From a virus: 64,000 nucleotides of DNA. Within the stretch, counting starts at the first letter, position 1. Each line of letters begins with the position of its first letter. The notes below the pieces were generated by a model. It was given only the letters and a program-made list of their open reading frames with translations, had not been told where the DNA came from and made no database searches. The stretch covers positions 1 to 64,000 of the IMG/VR virus record IMGVR_UViG_3300009130_000028, one strand, 5' to 3'. The position numbers and the translations under genes are program-made. Shown here one piece after another: positions 14,071 through 23,900 of this stretch.

Positions 14071-15090
14071 ATGATTGAAGATAAAGAAAAGTCTGCTATT
14101 GCAGAAGAAGTTACAGACAGTCCTACTGAGGACACACAATTTGAAGCCGATAGGTTTATTGGCGACAATGAAGAACCTGAAAAGGAAGAGAAAGAAGAAG
14201 AGCCACAAGAAGAGATAGAGGACAAGCAAGAAGAAGAGACGGAGGAAGAAGTAAAAGAAGAGTCGTCTTTTACTTGGGAAGAGGAAGAGAAGGAAGAAGA
14301 ACAGGAGGAACCAGAAGAGAAAGAAGAGAAGGAAGAGAAGGAAGAGAAGGAAGAGCAGGAAGAGGAAGAAGAGCAGGAAGAGGAAGAAGGCGAAGGATGG
14401 GAGTCTTTGGCTGAAGAGCTAGAGATAGATGCTGAGTCCTATGAAGAATTTAAAGATACGCTTTTGCAGCAGAAAGAATTGGCTTCTGCAGGAGCTACAA
14501 ATAAAACCATAGAGTCTCTCAAAGGCTTCACCCAAATGGAGGATGAAGAACTTATGAGGACAGAACTCAAAGCTCAAGAATATTCCGATGAGGATATTGA
14601 TGATGAGATTGATATTATGGTCGAGAACGGTACTCTGAGGCAAAATGCCAGGAGGGTACGCAAAGATATTGAAAAGGCTATCAAGATTGAATCCGAAAAA
14701 GTCTTGTCAGGGGAAGAAACACTTGATGCAAAGCAACAAGAGGAAGCTGACGAGATAAGAGCCGAACTGAAGGAACATTTGTCGAAGACAGAGAAGATTT
14801 TTGGAGGTAAGGTTTCGGAAAAGCAGAGGAATGAGCATTTTGATTATATTGATTCGGGGGATTTCTTCGATGATATATCTAAAGATGCTTCGTCTATTTC
14901 GGATGCAGCTTGGTTGTGGAAGAACAAGGATAGAATATTGAAAGGCTACAAAACAAAAGGTTTTGAGCAAGGGAAAGCTTCCGTAATTAACAGCTTGGAA
15001 AATCCTGAGACCAGTAGGTCTACTAGGATTCCTGAGCCAGATACTGGGGATTTTAACCCTAGTAGATTTATTGATAACGAAACGATGTAA
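14071..15090 (+). CDS. Head scaffolding protein candidate, Glu-rich, 339 aa
   Basis: The ATG at 14071 (MIEDKEKSAIAEEV) is preferred to an upstream TTG at 14047. Residues about 30-115 are an extreme Glu/Lys tract; the rest is helical (LEIDAESYEEFKDTLLQQKE, then a charged C-terminal half). Location between portal and major capsid protein, acidic helical composition and size all fit a scaffolding protein that directs capsid assembly and is then lost or cleaved. No protease motif was seen. Confidence 0.7.
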   Translation: MIEDKEKSAIAEEVTDSPTEDTQFEADRFIGDNEEPEKEEKEEEPQEEIEDKQEEETEEEVKEESSFTWEEEEKEEEQEEPEEKEEKEEKEEKEEQEEEEEQEEEEGEGWESLAEELEIDAESYEEFKDTLLQQKELASAGATNKTIESLKGFTQMEDEELMRTELKAQEYSDEDIDDEIDIMVENGTLRQNARRVRKDIEKAIKIESEKVLSGEETLDAKQQEEADEIRAELKEHLSKTEKIFGGKVSEKQRNEHFDYIDSGDFFDDISKDASSISDAAWLWKNKDRILKGYKTKGFEQGKASVINSLENPETSRSTRIPEPDTGDFNPSRFIDNETM

Positions 15091-15112
15091 TAACTTTTAA
15101 TTTTAAAACAAA

Positions 15113-16483
15113 ATGAGATTTCATACAGGGTCTTACGGAAAGGAGACTATTGAGAACAATTCGTTAGTAACGAACCTCTTAAAGTATCCTGAAATTAGTA
15201 AAGCACTTATCCGTCAATTTCCTCAGTACTCCTTGACATATTTCTTGGAAGGAACAGGTCGCTTTGCTAAAGAAGAATTAATTGGCGACAATGCCTTTAA
15301 ATGGGCAATCTTAGGAAGGTTGAATCGACCATCTACTTGTACTGGTACAACTGCTGGAACAGGTGTTGGTAATACAACTTTTACAGTTGAGTTTGTTGAA
15401 AACTTTTTAAATGCTAACGACGTTGTTAGATTTAAAGACGGAACACAAGCTATCGTAATCGGAGACTTGGTTGTTTCTGGTGGTGGATTTACTGCTACTT
15501 TGAAACTGCAAACCAACTCTAATACTGCTACTTTCGTTGCTGCTAACGCTGCTGCTGGAGAAACAGTTAATACGATTGGCTCTAACTTTCCTGAAGGTTC
15601 AGACAAAGGATATGAGAATCATGTATATCCTGACTGGTATGTAAACTATCTAACTACTGCTCGTAAAGCTAAGTCTATTACAGGCTCTGCTCTTACTGAC
15701 GTTACTTGGATAGAAAACAATGGTCAGCGATTGTGGTTCTTTACAGACCAAAATATCGTTATGGAAGAATACCTATATCAGCTTGAGTTAAGCCGATGGT
15801 ATGGTAGAAGCACGATGGATATCAACGGTAATGGTCTTGTAACCGATGCTGATGGAAAAACTTTAGTTGCTGGTGATGGGTTATTATCACAAATTGATGC
15901 AGCTAACGTAGACACTTATACTGGAGGTCTTTCTGAAGATATCATCTTAGATTTTATTGCTAACCTTTCTCTTAATACAGGAAAGAAGAATAGCTCTTGG
16001 ATGGTTTTCACAGGAACTGCTGGTAGAGTGGCATTCCACAGAGCAATGCGTGATTTGATATTCCAAGGCGATGCAATGATTTATGACATTGACGCTGGAA
16101 GGGATATTCAAATTGGTGTGAACTATAATGTATACTATGCTTTAGGGCATAAAATCACATTGGTTCATAACCCATTGTTTGATGACCAAAACCTTCACAC
16201 TGACATTGACCCAACTTCAGGATATCCAAAAGAGTCCTTTAGAATGGTGTTTATGGACATGGGGGTAACTAATGGTGTATCTAACGTAGAAGTCAAGGTT
16301 AAAGGTGCTGGTGGTGTTGACCGAGGAATGATTGTAAAATACATTCCAGGTATGGTTAATCCATTCGACCAAAAATCTATGGTTTCTTCCAATGCTAAGG
16401 ATGGCTTCACTTGTGAAGTTCTTTCCGAGTCAGGATTGGTAGTTAGAAATCCATTGTCTTGTGGTCAGTTGTTAAAGGCGTAA
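15113..16483 (+). CDS. Major capsid protein
   Basis: 456 aa, following the scaffold. The N-terminus (MRFHTGSYGKETIENNSL) leads to an HK97-like E-loop and spine region. Residues about 77-165 are a Gly/Thr-rich beta insertion (e.g. TCTGTTAGTGVGNTTFTVEF) like the inserted domains of crAss-like capsid proteins. The C-terminal half has typical coat-protein segments (SWMVFTGTAGRVAFHRAMRD; VYYALGHKITLVHNPLFDD). The assignment rests on position, size and composition, not a structural match. Confidence 0.85.
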   Translation: MRFHTGSYGKETIENNSLVTNLLKYPEISKALIRQFPQYSLTYFLEGTGRFAKEELIGDNAFKWAILGRLNRPSTCTGTTAGTGVGNTTFTVEFVENFLNANDVVRFKDGTQAIVIGDLVVSGGGFTATLKLQTNSNTATFVAANAAAGETVNTIGSNFPEGSDKGYENHVYPDWYVNYLTTARKAKSITGSALTDVTWIENNGQRLWFFTDQNIVMEEYLYQLELSRWYGRSTMDINGNGLVTDADGKTLVAGDGLLSQIDAANVDTYTGGLSEDIILDFIANLSLNTGKKNSSWMVFTGTAGRVAFHRAMRDLIFQGDAMIYDIDAGRDIQIGVNYNVYYALGHKITLVHNPLFDDQNLHTDIDPTSGYPKESFRMVFMDMGVTNGVSNVEVKVKGAGGVDRGMIVKYIPGMVNPFDQKSMVSSNAKDGFTCEVLSESGLVVRNPLSCGQLLKA

Positions 16484-16507
16484 TTAACTAATAAAGCTTA
16501 AGAAAAT

Positions 16508-17224
16508 ATGGAAAGTAATGTTACAGGCTACTATGCTAAAGTGATTGATAATAAACTTATTGACAAATATAAGGGTGCAACTGTCGAAGTTAGGATGGTT
16601 AATCCTAAAAGAACGGGTACAGTGTTTTTAAGAGAGTATAATGATTCTGCCACTGGAGAGCTAAGGGATTTCGTAGATTCCTTTGGCAAGACCAGGGTGA
16701 AGAAATATACTAAGGCACTCACTGTTTTAAATCTTGATAATGTAGATGACTTAATTGAATATCTTCATATTAAAGACCACCCTATATATGTCAAGAGTGC
16801 TCATCCCATAATGAAGGTTATTGATATAACTGAAGAGGCAGAAAGTAGTATTGACAAAAGAGAATCCGCATTAGATGCGATGCTTATAGCCAAAGATTTG
16901 CGTGGCGAAAAGCTTGCTGACTTTGCAAGAGTTCTTGGTATCAATACCACTGGTGTCTTGGAATCTGTTATTAAGTCTCAGGTTTATGACAATGCTGAGA
17001 GAACTCCGAAAGAGTTTCTACAGTCTTGGAATGACCCCGACAGGACTTTCAAGCAGATATTGTTTAAAGGGAAAAATACGAAAGTATTCACCCATATCAA
17101 TAGTGTGTGGAAGTATAGAGATGTCACTATGGGAGTCAAAATAGAAGAGGCAATATCGTGGCTAAAGGAGAATGAGGACTTAACCCCTTCCATTAGGAAG
17201 GAAATTAATAGTCATAAAGTATGA
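16508..17224 (+). CDS. Virion protein of unknown role after the capsid gene, 238 aa
   Basis: The first half is beta-rich and SH3-like (KYKGATVEVRMVNPKRTGTV; RDFVDSFGKTRVKKYTKALT); the second half is helical (LRGEKLADFARVLGIN; a lysine-rich C-terminus). It overlaps the next connector gene by 4 nt. The location in crAss-like order suggests an auxiliary capsid or head-completion protein. No direct family recognition. Confidence 0.65.
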   Translation: MESNVTGYYAKVIDNKLIDKYKGATVEVRMVNPKRTGTVFLREYNDSATGELRDFVDSFGKTRVKKYTKALTVLNLDNVDDLIEYLHIKDHPIYVKSAHPIMKVIDITEEAESSIDKRESALDAMLIAKDLRGEKLADFARVLGINTTGVLESVIKSQVYDNAERTPKEFLQSWNDPDRTFKQILFKGKNTKVFTHINSVWKYRDVTMGVKIEEAISWLKENEDLTPSIRKEINSHKV

Positions 17225-17841
17225 CGTTTGCTGAGATGCAAGAGAGATTAGATGTTCTGCTTGATAAAAGCGACCTATCGTGGTTCGTTTCTCAAGAGAA
17301 GGATATCTTTTTGAACTTCGCTGTAAATGAATTCGTCAAAAAAAGGTACTCAGAGTTTGAGACAAATGAAAAAAGAAGGGAGGACATTAGAACGCTAATA
17401 ACATCCCTCACAGATGGTACAGGCACTTCTGTTGTCACCCTCCCTTCGGATTTCATGTTTGCTTTGAGTTTAAAGGGTGTTTTTCCAGTCACTGAATGCG
17501 GAACGGTTGAAAATAAAGAAAACTTTATACGACCAATTCAGCATGATGATATCAATAAGATATTGGAAGACCCCTTTAACAAGCCTTTGAATTCAAATCC
17601 AGTGTACATCTCAACATCGTCTACCTTTGCGATACAGAGTGAAACTGCTCCAATTTCTTGGGAATTAGTTTATATAAAAACGCCAGTAGTTGTGGATGCT
17701 ACTAACTTTCCTAATAACACATTAGACCTTCCTTCTTACACGCATGAAGAGATAGTAAATCTTGCTGTAAGGAAGATGCTATATGATATAGGAAGTCCAC
17801 AATATCAAGTTCAATTAAATGAAATTCAAAATCAAGAATAA
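17221..17841 (+). CDS. Head-tail ring (adaptor) protein candidate, 206 aa
   Basis: The N-terminus is helical (MTFAEMQERLDVLLDKSDLS), followed by LNFAVNEFVKKRYSEFE and a TLPSDF turn, then a beta region (SWELVYIKTPVVV) and a final helix (EEIVNLAVRKMLYDIG). This helix-TLPxD-beta-helix layout is typical of P22 gp4/T7 gp11-like adaptor and crAss-like ring proteins that sit under the portal. Gene order supports it. Confidence 0.65.
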   Translation: MTFAEMQERLDVLLDKSDLSWFVSQEKDIFLNFAVNEFVKKRYSEFETNEKRREDIRTLITSLTDGTGTSVVTLPSDFMFALSLKGVFPVTECGTVENKENFIRPIQHDDINKILEDPFNKPLNSNPVYISTSSTFAIQSETAPISWELVYIKTPVVVDATNFPNNTLDLPSYTHEEIVNLAVRKMLYDIGSPQYQVQLNEIQNQE

Positions 17842-17843
17842 TT

Positions 17844-18044
17844 ATGAATTATAGTGATATGTTAAAGTCGGAGCTTATTGAAGAATGCAAACGCAGAGGT
17901 TTGTCCTATAAAGGTACAAAAGCTGTAATTATTAAGGTGTTAGAGTCTGATGATAAGTCTGCAAAGAAAGATGCTCCTAAAGAGAAAAAGCCTGCTCCAG
18001 TGAGGGTTTTTAACCCAATGCTGCATAGGTACGAATATAAATAA
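17844..18044 (+). CDS. SAP-like DNA-binding protein, 66 aa
   Basis: Residues 3-33 (SDMLKSELIEECKRRGLSY, then KGTKAVIIKVLE) match the SAP motif: helix, conserved L-x-EEL/CKxRGL, Gly/Lys turn, helix ending LxxxL. A disordered Lys/Pro/Ala-rich C-terminus follows. SAP domains bind DNA in many phage proteins. Being inside the head-to-tail gene block, it may be a minor virion DNA-binding component. Confidence 0.65.
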   Translation: MNYSDMLKSELIEECKRRGLSYKGTKAVIIKVLESDDKSAKKDAPKEKKPAPVRVFNPMLHRYEYK

Positions 18045-18071
18045 ATGTTAAATTGTTAAAAATCAAATAAA

Positions 18072-18824
18072 ATGAAAATTTCTAAATATAAAGTTTATGA
18101 CTCTGGAACAGGAATTGGTGCTATAGGAGCACAATTTGCTGGTGGAGAGTTTGTTGGAGGTGGTACTGCTGATGCTTCTGTTAACTGGTCAGGTGTTCCT
18201 GTTCCAAGTATCGTAGAAGTAAGCAAGGCTGCTGCTGTAACTGCTGATGTAGCATGGACAGAAACATATACTCCTGCTGTTTTTGCAGCTGGCAATGAAT
18301 GGATTCTTACTCTTGAATATGCTGATTCCCGTCAAAAAGGAAGAAAAGTATTCAAGGAGTCTTATGTTGCTGGAGATACTGCTACAACAGTATGTGACAG
18401 ATTCAGAGCGCAAGTGGCTGCTTCTAGCCTTCCCTTAACAGGAAGCGGAACAACTACCTTGATTCTTACTGCTGTTGCTGGAGCTGGTGTAAACTATGTT
18501 TCAACAGTAGGTGCAGTAGGAACTGCAACATTTGCTGCTAGTGCATTAACACTGGATGCTCAAGCTGATACGTCTGCTAGACTATCTGCTAAGTATGATG
18601 GTGTAAGCGCTTCTGACTTTGGTTCTACAACAGACCAGTATGATACTTACATTGTTAAGTATTTAGACCATGTAGCCTCTTCTGATGGACAGATTGGCTC
18701 TTTGGCTTCTGCTGCTTTGTTTATTGACCAGGCAACAGCTACTACTGCTCTTGATGATGCTATTAATGGCAACTACACTGCTGTTACTGAGCAAGATGGA
18801 GCTATTGCAGTTGGTTCTGTGTAA
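18072..18824 (+). CDS. Virion surface or decoration protein candidate, 250 aa
   Basis: The composition is very rich in Ala, Thr, Gly, Val and Ser with few charges, typical of beta-sandwich structural proteins. Examples are QFAGGEFVGGGTADASVNWS and TLILTAVAGAGVNYVSTVGA. It is followed by a strong terminator that ends the capsid transcription unit, so it may be made in high amounts like the capsid protein. Decoration or head-fibre protein is the best guess. Confidence 0.6.
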   Translation: MKISKYKVYDSGTGIGAIGAQFAGGEFVGGGTADASVNWSGVPVPSIVEVSKAAAVTADVAWTETYTPAVFAAGNEWILTLEYADSRQKGRKVFKESYVAGDTATTVCDRFRAQVAASSLPLTGSGTTTLILTAVAGAGVNYVSTVGAVGTATFAASALTLDAQADTSARLSAKYDGVSASDFGSTTDQYDTYIVKYLDHVASSDGQIGSLASAALFIDQATATTALDDAINGNYTAVTEQDGAIAVGSV

Positions 18825-18832
18825 TTATAATT

Positions 18833-18859
18833 AAAGGGGAGGGGGAACTCTCCCCTTTT
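18833..18859 (+). terminator. Rho-independent terminator after capsid genes
   Basis: A perfect 9-bp stem AAAGGGGAG/CTCCCCTTT with an 8-nt loop (GGGGAACT) and a run of T at the 3' end. It lies 9 bp after the 250-aa virion gene and 14 bp before the next gene, so it would reduce expression of the connector and tail genes relative to the capsid genes. Confidence 0.85.
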
Positions 18860-18872
18860 ATAAAACTTATTG

Positions 18873-19565
18873 ATGGCTACTTTAAATGAACTTGCATATA
18901 ATGTTCTGAATATCGCTAGGGGTGGGTTGTCTAGTGATGATGATAGGCTTAATGTTCGCCAAATTAAATTTTGGATAGGATACTATAGAGCCAAATTAAC
19001 TTTCGAATATTTCAATGCTGGCAAGGGTATAGACCCACAGCTTATGCAAGACATGGGAGTGTTAAAGCTAAAAGAAGTAGATTCTGCAGATTCTCAATTA
19101 GCATATTGGGGATGTCCTATTAAATATGCTACCATACCTAAGTTGATAGACCTACCAAACCAGGCTGGTCTTGTCTTCGTTGGTCTTGTAGATAAGAGGA
19201 CACCAATAGTCATATCACCGCCTAATGTTGTTCAGTATAGAAGCCATGCAAGGTTTACTGGAGATATGAGAAAGGCATATATGGTTGGTAATAGGCTATA
19301 TGTGACAGACCCCTTTAATGAGGATTTGTGTTATATTAATGTTAGGGGGATATTTGATGACCCCACTGCAGTAGAATGGGTGGATGAGAATGGTGTCACC
19401 CATTGTATTAAAGATGATGAAGAGTATCCAATGCCAGAACATTATGTGTCAGACATTGTTGCTAGAATCATGCAGTTTGAATTAAATATGCTTATAAGAA
19501 CGTCTAATGATGAGGTAAATGACAGCGTTGAAACAGAGCAAGTTCCTGTCGCCCAACAACAGTAA
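18873..19565 (+). CDS. Head-tail connector / ring protein candidate, 230 aa
   Basis: The ATG at 18873 (MATLNELAYNVLNIARGGL) is preferred to the overlapping TTG at 18870. An N-terminal helix with DRLNVRQIKFWIGYYRAKL precedes a beta domain (AGLVFVGLVDKRTPIVISPP) and a helical end (EEYPMPEHYVSDIVARIMQF). Proteins of this layout are connector-ring subunits in crAss-like phages. The DDRLN and EYPMPE elements recur in that group as I remember it. Synteny supports it. Confidence 0.65.
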   Translation: MATLNELAYNVLNIARGGLSSDDDRLNVRQIKFWIGYYRAKLTFEYFNAGKGIDPQLMQDMGVLKLKEVDSADSQLAYWGCPIKYATIPKLIDLPNQAGLVFVGLVDKRTPIVISPPNVVQYRSHARFTGDMRKAYMVGNRLYVTDPFNEDLCYINVRGIFDDPTAVEWVDENGVTHCIKDDEEYPMPEHYVSDIVARIMQFELNMLIRTSNDEVNDSVETEQVPVAQQQ

Positions 19566-20028
19566 GAAGTATGTTACTTTATATGGGATATATTTACACG
19601 CTCTTCCTTTTATGGAAAGAGAATCAGAAAGACTTGGCATAAGAGTTCCCAAATACAATAAGTTTTCGTTTATAGTAAGGAAGTACTTGGATGAGGTATT
19701 CAAGTTAGCTATCTTTAAGCACAAGGCAATACAATTGCCTCAAAAGCTTGGAAAGATATTTTGTTCTAAGGTGCTTTGCACAAGATATACCCCTCACTAT
19801 AAATATTTTACGGGAGGGGAAGATAGTAAGGCTCTTGACAGAAGATTTGATGTAGATAGGTTTGATGGGTACTTTTTTGTTCTTTACCTAGCGTTGTGTA
19901 AAAAGTTTAGTAGGAGGTATAAGTTTGATGCTGCAAAAAGATGGAAAAGAGCATTGTTTGGAAATGTTCTTGATGGGAGTGATTACCCAGTAATAGGCTC
20001 TATGCTTCCATCACAGGAAACGTCATGA
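19519..20028 (+). CDS. Hypothetical late protein, 169 aa, long overlap with previous gene
   Basis: The ATG at 19519 gives a 47-nt overlap with the ring-protein gene. A later start at MERESERLGIRV (19612) would remove the overlap and is possible. The protein is basic and helical, rich in Lys, Tyr and Phe (FIVRKYLDEVFKLAIFKHKA; YLALCKKFSRRYKFDAAKRW). Function is unknown; it sits among connector genes. Confidence 0.6.
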   Translation: MTALKQSKFLSPNNSKKYVTLYGIYLHALPFMERESERLGIRVPKYNKFSFIVRKYLDEVFKLAIFKHKAIQLPQKLGKIFCSKVLCTRYTPHYKYFTGGEDSKALDRRFDVDRFDGYFFVLYLALCKKFSRRYKFDAAKRWKRALFGNVLDGSDYPVIGSMLPSQETS

Positions 20029-20192
20029 GCTTATTTATATCGGAAGAGAAGAGAGAAAAGAGATTGGAAGTTTGTAGAAGATGTGTCGAATATAATGCCA
20101 CTCTTTATCAATGCAGGGAATGTGGATGCTTTTTAAAGATTAAGTCATTATTAAAAAACCAGAAATGTCCTAAAGGTAAATGGAATGAGTAA
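20025..20192 (+). CDS. Zinc-ribbon phage protein (DUF6171-like), 55 aa
   Basis: Read directly: ATG at 20025 overlapping the upstream TGA, and TAA at 20190-20192. The pattern is CRRC, then CRECGC, then a helical LKIKSLL and KCPKGKW. It matches the tiny zinc-ribbon proteins found in virion-morphogenesis blocks of many phages, which I associate with DUF6171. Role unknown. It overlaps the next gene by 8 nt. Confidence 0.7.
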   Translation: MSLFISEEKREKRLEVCRRCVEYNATLYQCRECGCFLKIKSLLKNQKCPKGKWNE

Positions 20193-20916
20193 AAATAAAA
20201 ACGGCAGACTTTCAGTAAAAACTATTATTGCTAATGTAATAAGAGATTTACAGCTAAGAGATGCAGCACAGATTTATGATTATATGATTGAATGGGCATA
20301 TGAAGCTGAGATATTAATTGGCTCATATGACACATTTATTAGAAAAGAATGTGAGATATCATTTAAGAACAACCGTTCTCCGTTACCAAAAGACTTCTAT
20401 AAGTTCATATCATTAAAGGTTGGTGGTAGCTTTCCAGAAATAACAAACAGAGATTTTAGATTATTTTCTAGCGATAGCCCTAATTTGGCTGTCAAAGGAA
20501 ACTATAACGTACCTAATGAAGTGGGTAGCCCAGGCTTTCCTTTTGACCAGGGAGAAGAAAATAGGCTTGTTACTAAGTTTAACATAGATAATGGGTATGT
20601 TAATATCTCTAGTGTAAGTGATGGGTTAAAAGGCGGTCTTGCTTATTTAGCATTTGATTTAGACGAAGAGGGGTTTCCTTTAATTAAAGATGGTCATCAA
20701 ATGGCTGTAACTGCATATATTATGTGGAAGTATAAGAATGCAGAGTATGTGCAAGGGAAGGTTACGCACCATGTTTATAAAGAACTTGAGAACAGATGGT
20801 ACTGGCTTTGTGGAAAGGCAAGGGGAGATGATGAGATGCCTGACCCAAAACAATTAGAATATATTGCTGCTATGTATTATCAGCTATTGCCAACACCAAG
20901 CAAAAACTATTTTTAG
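20185..20916 (+). CDS. Tail connector / ring protein candidate, 243 aa
   Basis: N-terminal helices (KTIIANVIRDLQLRDAAQIY; DYMIEWAYEAEILIG) are followed by SPLPKDFYKFISL, then a beta region and a C-terminal helical segment (MAVTAYIMWKYKNAEYVQGK). The PLPxDF turn and AxTAYIMWK helix resemble other adaptor-type proteins. It lies immediately before the nozzle gene, as ring proteins do in crAss-like phages. Confidence 0.65.
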   Translation: MSKNKNGRLSVKTIIANVIRDLQLRDAAQIYDYMIEWAYEAEILIGSYDTFIRKECEISFKNNRSPLPKDFYKFISLKVGGSFPEITNRDFRLFSSDSPNLAVKGNYNVPNEVGSPGFPFDQGEENRLVTKFNIDNGYVNISSVSDGLKGGLAYLAFDLDEEGFPLIKDGHQMAVTAYIMWKYKNAEYVQGKVTHHVYKELENRWYWLCGKARGDDEMPDPKQLEYIAAMYYQLLPTPSKNYF

Positions 20917-20919
20917 TAG

Positions 20920-23900
20920 ATGTCAGAAAGGATTACAAATAGCTTCAATGGAGGCATGAACAGAGACCTTGACAAGAAGTTAAGGAAGAATGATACCTAC
21001 TCTAGAAGCGTAAATGGAAGATTAGTATTTAACGAAGAAGGAACATATTCTTGGGAAAATGCTGTTGGAAACATCAACTCTATATCTAGTCTTCCTGTAA
21101 ACTCTACTATTATAGGAAATGCTCAGTTTACAAATCTTCTTGTAGTATTTCTAATAGTAAGCACTTCTAGTGGAGATGAATATCAAATAGGTATAATAAA
21201 AACTGATATAGATGGATTTGGCGAGTATTATCCATTAATAGATAGCCTAGGCACTCCAGATGCTCCACTACTAAACTTTAATACCAAGTATCCATTACAA
21301 TGTAGCTCATTCCACGAAAGCGATAGTTTGCTAAGAGTGTACTTTACGGATGACTATAATGAGCCAAGAGCATTTACGTTTAAGGTTGATGATGGTGCTT
21401 CTTCGGGATATTCTGCTGTAACATCTTCTGTAAAGCAGATGGGAATAACGGTTAATTGGGAGATGTCTCCATTAATCGTAACAGAACAAGCTCTTGATAA
21501 CGGAACACTATTGTCTGGAATGTATCAATATACTTACAGGCTTACAAATGAGGATGGTTACGAGACACCCTGGTTTCCTCTTTCCAGACATATAGTTGTC
21601 TTTGCAGGAACAGATGACGAAGGATATGATTGTAATCTAGACTATTTAAATACAGCGACATCAAAAGCAAACAAAATTGTAATAAACAATATAGATGTTG
21701 ACTATAAGACTATTGAGGTAGCTTATGTCTTTTCTGTCACTTCTAGCGCACCTTTGGAGGCTGCTATATTTTATTCAGAAGAAATAGATAAGGGAAATCC
21801 CAATCTTGAAGTTGTTCATTATTCTAATGAAGGTCAAGCGATAACCTTAGAATCCATTGTTGATAAGGTTCAGTTTATAAGAAAAGCAAAGACTATAGCC
21901 GTTAAAGACAACAGACTGTGGTTAGGAAATATAGAGTCAACAGAACTTATTGATATCCCAGATGCTGTATTTGACGACCTTAATATAGAGTTAAATGTCA
22001 AAGCAATCCTAGACGACCATTCAGATGGTGGTGTTCATAAAGACTTAGGAGGCGATGCGTTTTATGATGGTGGTAGCTATTCAAAGGTAAGAAGGTCGGG
22101 AGTGTTAAACCAGCAAGTAAAGACAAATAAATATAATACTACAGGAGGAACAACAGAGTATGTATCCAGAAAGGCTCGTTGGTCGGACTATACTGACCCT
22201 ATTATAGAGCATGCACATACAGGATACTTCAGGGGCGAGACATATCGGTTTGGTTGCACCTTTTTCGATAAAAAGGGTAATGATATGTTTACCGTTCATT
22301 TGGCAGATATTTCTATGCCAAGGCAAAAGTCAAGCACTACTTCTGCTCCAGACGATACATCTGTTTTAAGCTGGACAAGAATAAAGTCAGATGGGGTTTT
22401 ACAAAATGGAAGCAATACATATGATTGCCAACATCTTAGCTCTACCTGTGGGATGCTTTCATCTATGATAAACAAGCAGGCTGGTTATGGGGCAGTTTCA
22501 GATATCACAGCAGGAGATATGGGGGAAAATGATAATTATAAATATACTGACTTTCAAAGAATAGAGACCTTAAATAGTAACCCTAATGACTTAGATGAGG
22601 ATAAAATATATAATACTGGCGATGGATTGAATCTAGATACAGACTCTTGTCTTCATTCGTGGATAAAAATATTAGGATTAAGATTTAGTGGAATTAATTT
22701 AGATGTTCCTGTAAATGGCACTCCTTTGCATGAGCTTGTTGGCGGATTCAAGATTGTAAGAGTAGCAAAGCAGGATAAGGATAGAAGAATAATAAGACAG
22801 GGATTATGGTTCCAGGCTATCACTGACAGTTATAATGACCCTACAACAAGACCAAATCCACATCCTGCTAATTGGAGCCCTACCTCTAATGTTTTAACTA
22901 ATGTAGAATCATGGAACCAAAGATACAATAATGGTAACGGAACTGGCACTTCTGCTATATATGAAAAGTTTGTAGGAGAGTTTTTTAGCCCAGATATTGC
23001 CTTTGAAGCCACCACTCCTATTAAATATGAGAATGAAAAGCTGATGACAGTAAGCTCTGTGTGGACTACATCTTTAAATGAAAGCAAGTCCACAGCAGGG
23101 ATTAGCGGATGTTGGTGGGGTAGCTTTATAGGGTCAGGTACTCCTTTTGCAAGTAATGGGGCAAATGGTGTTATAGATAAAATAGCAAATGATTATACAG
23201 GAGCACTTGGCGGATATGATGAACAGCATTCTATCAAGGGAATACCTTTTGGTGGAAACAGAAATGATAATAATGATTATAGTAATGACAGAAGGCATCA
23301 TCATTATTTGCATAAACTGTATAATTCAAGAAGTAGTAGAGATTTTAATTCAGACCAGAGATATGTTTCAGCAGGCAAAGAGCTTGGATGGCGAGGCGAC
23401 TTTACTGTATTTGGCATAACTAATGGCTCTAGCCTTCCTAGTGGAGAAATAACAATGCCAGATGGAAAGATTTTTTCTCCTGCTGCATTTATGTCATATT
23501 ATGGTTCATTTAAAGAACAAACAGTTGGCACAGGCTCTAGTAGTAACTGGATAGATGATAAGTTTAAGGGAGACAAAGAAGATGAATGGCTTAGGGCATC
23601 TTTGAACACTAAAAGCATTATACTTCAGGTGCAGCCAGAGGTACAACTTGGATTCTATGGCGGCAATGGTGGGTTTGCATATAATGGCACACCTGTTTGT
23701 TATTGGGTGCTAAACTGGGAAAGAGATATTGAGGATGAAGGAATGTATGGTGGTCAAACAGAGAATGCGTTACAACAAAACATATTTGAGACAACAGGTC
23801 ATTTTCAAGAAGTTAATGATTCAGTTATTAGCAGTAATGGAGGTGTTTTTGACAATATAGATGTATGGGGAGGCGATTGTTATTTGCAATACTTTTCGTG

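Noticed and set aside
15223-15606. 127-codon minus-strand frame inside the capsid gene
   Set aside because: Antisense of the capsid insertion; Pro/Val/Thr-rich artefact.
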